A stretch of 10,112 nt of DNA from Ruminococcus sp. (GTDB lineage Bacteria; Bacillota; Clostridia; Oscillospirales; Ruminococcaceae): NCBI GenBank assembly GCA_014799675.1, contig JAAVHM010000097.1:62533-72644 (forward strand), given 5' to 3'. Of the stretch, positions 6,173-10,112 are shown in pieces. A program made the translations under genes and the position numbers. The first letter of the stretch is position 1; every line of letters starts with the position of its first letter. The notes beneath the pieces were generated by a model. That model saw nothing but the letters and a program-made list of their open reading frames with translations, was not told the origin of the DNA and ran no database searches.

Positions 6173-6361
6173 ATGATTAAGTTGACAAGATTGAACGGAA
6201 CGGATATACTTATAAATGAGAACTTTATCGAGCTTGCGGAGGAAACTCCCGATACGGTTATAACCATGGAGAACGGACACAGGTATCTCGTGCAGGAAAA
6301 GCTTGATGATATAGTGACAATGATAAAGGATTACAAGAAGGAAATAAAAGCTTCTGATTAG
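6173..6361 (+). CDS. flbD: FlbD/SwrD family flagellar protein
   Basis: Encodes 62 residues, MIKLTRLNGTDILINENFIE followed by PDTVITMENGHRYLVQEKLDDI. The order MIxLTRLNG, PDTxIT and N-G-x-x-Y-x-V-x-E is the pattern of the FlbD/SwrD family (not the Caulobacter sigma-54 regulator of the same name). The Bacillus subtilis homologue SwrD (YlzI) is reported to raise motor torque so that cells can swarm. Here the gene is followed by motA and motB, which fits a role in stator function. AAAGGA at 6156-6161 lies 11 nt before the ATG at 6173; a frame extending to an ATG at 6137 would add 12 residues that do not fit the family. Confidence 0.9.
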   Translation: MIKLTRLNGTDILINENFIELAEETPDTVITMENGHRYLVQEKLDDIVTMIKDYKKEIKASD

Positions 6362-6369
6362 GACAAATT

Positions 6370-6405
6370 GCAGTTTGGCTGCTTTTTATAGATAAATTTT
6401 TTATC
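6370..6405 (+). other. Two short hairpins between flbD and motA
   Basis: GCAG (6370-6373) pairs with CTGC (6379-6382) followed by TTTTT, a miniature terminator shape with only 4 bp. GATAAA (6391-6396) pairs perfectly with TTTATC (6400-6405) over a TTT loop, ending at the base just before the motA GGAGG. Both are weak alone. Confidence 0.3.
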
Positions 6406-6410
6406 GGAGG
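6406..6410 (+). promoter_or_regulatory. Ribosome binding site that decides the motA start
   Basis: GGAGG at 6406-6410 lies 8 nt before the ATG at 6419 but only 2 nt before the in-frame ATG at 6413, so 6419 is preferred. Confidence 0.75.
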
Positions 6411-6418
6411 AAATGTTT

Positions 6419-7219
6419 ATGAATATTTCAGGTATTATAGGATTGGTGCTTGCTTTCGGACTTATTGTCTGGGGTATCATGAGTGGCGGTGAGTTAAGCG
6501 GATTTATCGACGTTGCATCTATCGCTATCGTTGTGGGCGGTACTATAGGCGCTATTGTATTTAACTACCCGCTGTCGGTATTGACCAAGATACCGAAAAT
6601 GCTGAAGGTCGCATTTTTTCCAAAAAAATACGATCCTGACGTGTACATATCCCAAATGGTTGAGCACTGTAAGACCGCGCGTATGAAGGGTATCCTTGCT
6701 CTTGAAGAGGCGGCGAACGCCTGCCCCGACCCGTTTATGAAGTCGGCTCTTATGCTTATCGTTGACGCTAACGATTCGGACAAGGTCCAGACAATGCTTG
6801 ACCAGTCGATAAACTTTATCTGCGAGCGTCACGAGAACAACTACGCTCTTTGGGCGAAAGGCTCGGCGGTTGCGCCTGCCATGGGTATGATCGGTACGCT
6901 GGTTGGACTTATCAACATGCTTGCTACCCTTGACCCTACTGACCCGAACTCGGCGGCAAACCTGGGCGGAAGTATGTCCACGGCGCTGGTTACGACGTTT
7001 TACGGCTGTATCCTTGCCCACGTTATATTTACGCCTATAGGCAACCTTTGTAAGTACAACCATAATCAGGAAATTCTCTGTCTCCAGATCATAGAAGAGG
7101 GTACTCTTGCTATCATCTCGGGAGCTAACCCACGTTACGTTGAGGAAAAACTTAGAATGATGCTCCCCGGAACACACGTTCCGAAGAAGGGTTCGGCTGC
7201 TGCGGCAGAGGGCGAATAA
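6419..7219 (+). CDS. motA: Flagellar motor stator protein MotA
   Basis: Encodes 266 residues with four hydrophobic segments: two at the N-terminus (about 3-21 and 29-48, with VASIAIVVGGTIGAIVFNYP) and two near the C-terminus (about 150-172 and 183-208). Between the pairs is a cytoplasmic domain of about 100 residues (EEAANACPDPFMKSALMLIVD, ERHENNYALW). GSAVAPAMGMIGTLVGLINM at 148-167 is the MotA/TolQ/ExbB signature. Pro153 and Pro206 are the likely counterparts of the two prolines needed in Escherichia coli MotA. MotA forms the ring around MotB that turns ion flow into rotation through contact with FliG. The sequence does not decide between proton and sodium use. The motB start is 234 nt downstream, an unusually long gap for this pair. 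Confidence 0.94.
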   Translation: MNISGIIGLVLAFGLIVWGIMSGGELSGFIDVASIAIVVGGTIGAIVFNYPLSVLTKIPKMLKVAFFPKKYDPDVYISQMVEHCKTARMKGILALEEAANACPDPFMKSALMLIVDANDSDKVQTMLDQSINFICERHENNYALWAKGSAVAPAMGMIGTLVGLINMLATLDPTDPNSAANLGGSMSTALVTTFYGCILAHVIFTPIGNLCKYNHNQEILCLQIIEEGTLAIISGANPRYVEEKLRMMLPGTHVPKKGSAAAAEGE

Positions 7220-7243
7220 TTCCAAATTTTTCGTATATTGGAA
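7220..7243 (+). other. Inverted repeat just after motA
   Basis: TTCCAA (7220-7225) and TTGGAA (7238-7243) form a 6-bp stem with a 12-nt AT-rich loop, starting at the base after the motA stop. No T tract follows. It may mark the end of a flbD-motA segment, but it is weak. Confidence 0.3.
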
Positions 7244-7327
7244 GAAATTACGTGCTTAATGTGCAATATCACTAAAAGTTGGCGTAAATTTCGGCATAGT
7301 TGGTACAAAATAATTTTTAAAATGTGC

Positions 7328-7356
7328 TTTAAATTTGCTTGAAAATATGTTATAAT
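7328..7356 (+). promoter_or_regulatory. Predicted extended -10 sigma-A-type promoter for motB
   Basis: TATAAT at 7351-7356 is a perfect -10 and is preceded by TG at 7348-7349 with one base between, the extended -10 form. TTTAAA at 7328-7333 gives a 4/6 -35 with 17-nt spacing. Transcription would start near 7363, about 90 nt before the motB TTG. The surrounding 213 bases are very AT-rich and hold no gene. The match suggests that motB and the switch genes can be read separately from motA. Confidence 0.65.
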
Positions 7357-7361
7357 ATACT

Positions 7362-7377
7362 ATCTGATATTGCAGAT
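7362..7377 (+). other. Stem-loop at the predicted motB transcript 5' end
   Basis: ATCTG (7362-7366) pairs perfectly with CAGAT (7373-7377) over a 6-nt loop. It begins at the expected start site of the promoter at 7328-7356, where a hairpin could shield the message from 5' decay. Confidence 0.35.
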
Positions 7378-7437
7378 TGATTAATGGCAGCTACAATTAA
7401 TAGTTTGTTAATAAAATAAGGTTTATCCCGATTTGCG

Positions 7438-7445
7438 AAAGGGGG
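7438..7445 (+). promoter_or_regulatory. Ribosome binding site that fixes the motB start
   Basis: AAAGGGGG at 7438-7445 ends 8 nt before the TTG at 7454. It lies inside the longer open frame that begins at 7433, so the upstream TTG cannot use it; 7454 is the sensible start. Confidence 0.75.
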
Positions 7446-7453
7446 AATATGCT

Positions 7454-8371
7454 TTGGCACAGAGAAGACAGTCCCAGGAAGAAGAGGGCGGAAGCTGGAT
7501 GGACACCTACGGCGACATGATAACGCTGGTTCTTACGTTTTTCGTTCTGCTTTATTCGATGTCCAATATGGATCAGAGCAAGTGGACGCTTATTGCCACA
7601 TACTTTTCACAGGGCAGGAGCGAGGTAAGGGTTGCGGGTCAGCCCGATCCCGAAAACGATCCGAATTCCGTTTATGAGGAACAAGTTCCCGAAGTCTCCG
7701 AATATGACGAGATAATTGATTTTGAAGACTTCTACCTGTACCTAAAAGAGGTCATTACAACGAACGAGCTCCAGGCGAGCGTAAGCGTTGAGATGTCCAA
7801 CACGGGCGTGTATATGCGCTTCAGAGACAACGTTTTCTTTGCGGGCGACAGCGACGTGCTTCTTGACGAGGGTAAATACATACTGGATATTATATCCGAC
7901 GGTATACGGAGCGTAAATGAAAGAATTTACGCGGTAAAGGTCAGCGGTCATACCGCAGGCGCTTCAAATTCGGACGTGAACGAATGGTCGCTTTCTACCG
8001 GGCGAGCCAATTCGGTCATCAATTATATGCTGAGTCTCGACGCGTGCGACCCGAATAAGTTTTCTTCGGCGGGTTACGGAAAGTACCGTCCTGTAGAGGA
8101 AAACGATACAGAAGAGGGCAGGCGTCAGAACAGGCGCGTTGAGATCATATTTGTCAGAAACGACGTTGACTTTACCGACCCGGAGGTCGTAAACGAGCTT
8201 CTCCAGCTTGAATACGGTCAGGGCTTTATTCAGCCCTCCGACGAAAACGGCGGAGTGACGGTAGAAAGCGATGCTGCCGGTGAAGCAGTTCCCGACGTTG
8301 ATTCACAGCGTAGCGATCCCGACAGAGTTTATTATTCAAAAGAAGATATGCTTGCCGGAAACAGATCATAA
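7454..8371 (+). CDS. motB: Flagellar motor stator protein MotB
   Basis: Encodes 305 residues starting MAQRRQSQEEEGGSWMDTYG. The single membrane helix follows at about 20-40 (DMITLVLTFFVLLYSMS); Asp21 is the ion-binding acid matching Asp32 of Escherichia coli MotB. Residues 45-130 are an acidic periplasmic linker that should hold the plug. From 163 comes the OmpA-like peptidoglycan-binding domain: VSGHTAG, the helix WSLSTGRANSVINYML, GYGKYRPVEEN at 207-217 and EGRRQNRRVEI ending near 231. The last 70 residues are acidic and variable. MotB anchors the stator to the cell wall and carries the ion path with MotA. The TTG start is set by AAAGGGGG 8 nt upstream. fliM follows after 48 nt, with no fliL between. 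Confidence 0.94.
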   Translation: MAQRRQSQEEEGGSWMDTYGDMITLVLTFFVLLYSMSNMDQSKWTLIATYFSQGRSEVRVAGQPDPENDPNSVYEEQVPEVSEYDEIIDFEDFYLYLKEVITTNELQASVSVEMSNTGVYMRFRDNVFFAGDSDVLLDEGKYILDIISDGIRSVNERIYAVKVSGHTAGASNSDVNEWSLSTGRANSVINYMLSLDACDPNKFSSAGYGKYRPVEENDTEEGRRQNRRVEIIFVRNDVDFTDPEVVNELLQLEYGQGFIQPSDENGGVTVESDAAGEAVPDVDSQRSDPDRVYYSKEDMLAGNRS

Positions 8372-8379
8372 GAATAAAA

Positions 8380-8400
8380 CCGGAACAATAAAAATTCCGG
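8380..8400 (+). other. Hairpin abutting the fliM ribosome binding site
   Basis: CCGGAA (8380-8385) and TTCCGG (8395-8400) form a perfect 6-bp stem with a 9-nt loop. The next bases, AAAGGA (8401-8406), are the fliM ribosome binding site, so the stem could influence ribosome access or message stability. Confidence 0.45.
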
Positions 8401-8411
8401 AAAGGATGGTT
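8398..8411 (+). repeat. 14-nt translation-initiation motif, copy 1 (fliM)
   Basis: CGGAAAGGATGGTT is found here and again, identical, at 9470-9483 before fliY. It contains the ribosome binding site of each gene, 13 nt (fliM) and 12 nt (fliY) from the ATG when counted from AAAGGA's neighbourhood. Confidence 0.7.
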
Positions 8412-8419
8412 GCAAAGAT

Positions 8420-9430
8420 ATGGCTGACGTACTGTCGCAAAGCCAGATTGACGCACTGTTGAACAGCTTTTCGTCTGAAGGAACGAAAGCCTTTGAAGAA
8501 ATTGAAGAGCAGGCAAAGGAACAGAAAGTAAAGAATTATGACTTTAAGATGCCTAAAAAGTTCACAAAGGAGCAGCTTAAAGTTATAGACGGTATTTTTG
8601 AAAACTATTCCCGCGTGCTTTCATCTTATCTTACAGGACTTATGAGAATTTTCTGCAAGGTGGAGGTTCTTCAGATAGAGGAGCAGCTGTATTACGAGTT
8701 CAACAATGCGCTTCCTGACTATGTAATGATGTCGATGGTTAATATGGGTATAACCGACGACGATGTTATGGAAACCAACAGCATTATGCAGGTGTCGAAC
8801 CAGATAGCGTTCACCATGATGGATCGTCTCATGGGAGGCGAGGGCGCCTATTATGAACAGAACAGAGACTTCACCGAAATAGAGGTGGGACTGTTCACAA
8901 CGGTGCTGAACAAAATGACGGCGCTTCTGAAAGAGCCGTGGGGTACATACATCGACATAAACCCTGTTATAACCACAATTGAGACAAACGCAAGAGTTAT
9001 GCAGTCCATTTCGCCGGACGAGGTGGTTATACTCGTGGTGCTGGAAATGGAGATAAAAGATGTTAAAAACACGATGACGTTCTGTATCCCCGCTATGAAC
9101 CTTGAGTCTATCATGTCCAAGTTCGGAGACAGGTGGTCGAGAACGACCAAGAAGCTCGATCCGAAAAGGGAAAAGGAAAGACGGGTCTCGCTGCTTGAGG
9201 CTATCAAGGATTCAGACCTTAGGATCAGCGCCGTTCTGGGCAAAACAAAGCTTGATCTGTATGACGTACTGACAATGCAGGTCAACGATATTATCCCACT
9301 TAATGTGCCTATTGACAGCAATATTACCATTAATATAGGAGACAATTTATGGTTTGACGGAAAGCTTGGTACGAAAAATAGTAAAAAGGCTGTTAAAATA
9401 GACAATATCTATAAAGACTTAGGAAAATAA
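8420..9430 (+). CDS. fliM: Flagellar motor switch protein FliM
   Basis: Encodes 336 residues, the usual FliM length. The N-terminal peptide LSQSQIDALLNSF (5-17) is the conserved CheY-P docking motif. A charged linker leads to the CheC-like middle domain (about 40-235), with YSRVLSSYLTGLMRI and LMGGEG (GGEG at 139-142), the site that meets FliG and other FliM copies. From about 262 to 330 is the SpoA/FliN-like C-terminal domain: SDLRISAVLGKTKLDLYDVL then LNVPIDSNITINIGDNLWFDG. FliM is the core of the C-ring: CheY-P binding changes FliG orientation and so rotation direction. The ATG is preceded by AAAGGA at a rather long 13-nt spacing. fliY follows 60 nt later in the expected order. Confidence 0.95.
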   Translation: MADVLSQSQIDALLNSFSSEGTKAFEEIEEQAKEQKVKNYDFKMPKKFTKEQLKVIDGIFENYSRVLSSYLTGLMRIFCKVEVLQIEEQLYYEFNNALPDYVMMSMVNMGITDDDVMETNSIMQVSNQIAFTMMDRLMGGEGAYYEQNRDFTEIEVGLFTTVLNKMTALLKEPWGTYIDINPVITTIETNARVMQSISPDEVVILVVLEMEIKDVKNTMTFCIPAMNLESIMSKFGDRWSRTTKKLDPKREKERRVSLLEAIKDSDLRISAVLGKTKLDLYDVLTMQVNDIIPLNVPIDSNITINIGDNLWFDGKLGTKNSKKAVKIDNIYKDLGK

Positions 9431-9469
9431 ACCTGGTTTTGGGGCACACAAAAAAGAAAAGCCACAGAA

Positions 9470-9483
9470 CGGAAAGGATGGTT
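9470..9483 (+). repeat. 14-nt translation-initiation motif, copy 2 (fliY)
   Basis: An identical copy of CGGAAAGGATGGTT lies before fliY, 7 nt from the ATG at 9491. The rest of the 60-nt fliM-fliY gap shows no clear hairpin or promoter. Confidence 0.7.
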
Positions 9484-9490
9484 ACATATA

Positions 9491-10112
9491 ATGAGCGATG
9501 AGAAGATTACTATTGACGGCTTCGGCGACGTGGAAATGGACGCCATAGGCGAAATAATGAATATAACTATGGGGTCCGCCGCAACAGCTGTGTCGAATAT
9601 GCTTTCGGCAAAGGTTTGGATAACTACTCCTACGGTAAATGTAATTGAGTCGAAAGAGATAAATTTCCCCGAGCTGGAACCGTCAATAATGGTAAAGATC
9701 AAGTATACACAGGGTATTTCGGGTCAGAACGTTCTGGTTTTGAAGCAGAACGACGTACAGCTGATACTTAATCAGCTTATGGGTCTGCCTCTTGAAATAT
9801 CGGAGGATTTCCAGTTTGACGAGCTGAATATTTCCGCGGTATGCGAGGTCATGAATCAGATGATGGGCGCTTCCGCGACCGCACTTTCGGAGATAATTGA
9901 AACGACCGTGGATATTTCCACTCCGGAGGCGATCGTTCAGGAGGGTGACGGAGACGTTAAGACCGAAATATACGAGCTTGCGGGACAGGATTATGTTTGT
10001 ACGGTAAAGTTCGACCTTACTATCGACGGCGTTATCAAGTCCGAGTTTATTTCGGTGCTTACCATTGACCTTGCAAAGGAAATGGCTTCCAAGATGATGG
10101 CAACCTACAACA
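9491..10112 (+). CDS. fliY: Flagellar motor switch phosphatase FliY (5' part, runs off the window)
   Basis: The frame is open for 207 codons to the window end. It begins MSDEKITIDGFGDVEMDAIG and shows two CheC-type phosphatase motifs of the form D/S-x3-E-x2-N-x22-P. The first is Asp17, Glu21, Asn24 and Pro47; the second is SAVCEVMN followed 22 residues later by the Pro of DISTPEA. Such proteins remove phosphate from CheY-P at the switch. FliY of Bacillus has the same domain plus a FliN-like SpoA end, which would lie beyond this window. Unlike Bacillus FliY, there is no N-terminal LSQxEIDALL-like peptide. Position after fliM supports FliY; a free-standing CheC of about 205-210 residues is the main alternative, since the SpoA part is not visible. 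Start: ATG at 9491 behind GGAAAGGA. Confidence 0.85.
   Translation, partial: MSDEKITIDGFGDVEMDAIGEIMNITMGSAATAVSNMLSAKVWITTPTVNVIESKEINFPELEPSIMVKIKYTQGISGQNVLVLKQNDVQLILNQLMGLPLEISEDFQFDELNISAVCEVMNQMMGASATALSEIIETTVDISTPEAIVQEGDGDVKTEIYELAGQDYVCTVKFDLTIDGVIKSEFISVLTIDLAKEMASKMMATYN

Noticed and set aside
7384..7419. 11-codon open frame between the motB promoter and motB
   Set aside because: No ribosome binding site and no distinctive composition; probably chance.

Overview
The window is a stretch of a Gram-positive flagellar (fla/che-type) gene cluster, with every recognisable gene on the + strand. The order, gene content, strong AGGAGG-type ribosome binding sites, TTG starts and a CheC-type FliY all point to a motile member of the Clostridia. 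The mixture of AT-rich spacers and GGC/GCG-rich coding sequence, plus a dockerin-like loop in one protein, would suit an Oscillospiraceae/Ruminococcaceae-like gut clostridium, but that family assignment is inference only.

Layout: 1-45 is the probable tail of fliI (export ATPase). Then follow fliJ (83-529), fliK (589-2136), flgD (2118-3827, overlapping fliK by 19 nt), a small conserved flagellar operon protein of the TIGR02530 type (3855-4289), flgE (4411-5928), flbD/swrD (6173-6361), motA (6419-7219), motB (7454-8371), fliM (8420-9430) and the 5' part of fliY (9491 to the window end). Seven starts are unremarkable ATGs; fliJ and motB are best read as TTG starts, set by their ribosome binding sites.

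How the genes work together: FliI/FliJ drive flagellar type III export. FliK measures the hook and switches substrate class. FlgD caps the growing hook and FlgE is the hook subunit. MotA/MotB form the ion-driven stator, with FlbD/SwrD probably supporting stator torque. FliM and FliY build the C-ring switch that reads CheY-P. The window therefore runs from hook assembly to motor power to switch control.

Non-coding structure: three spacers deserve attention. The 121-nt gap before flgE folds on paper into a compact three-way junction with a GAAA tetraloop. The 244-nt gap before flbD holds three stem-loops and a nested set of direct and inverted TAACTATT repeats. The 234-nt gap before motB carries a convincing extended -10 sigma-A-type promoter with a stem-loop at the predicted transcript start. 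Several ribosome binding sites (fliK, motA, fliM) are directly preceded by a small hairpin.

Oddities in proteins: FlgD is several times the usual length, with a duplicated beta-rich region, a Gly/Glu linker with a 15-residue repeat and an unassigned C-terminal half. FlgE carries a perfect EF-hand/dockerin-like calcium loop. FliY keeps both CheC-type phosphatase motifs but has no N-terminal CheY-P-binding peptide. fliL is absent from its usual place between motB and fliM. I see no mobile element, CRISPR array, tRNA, rRNA or evidence of a wholly new system; the novelty is in these details.
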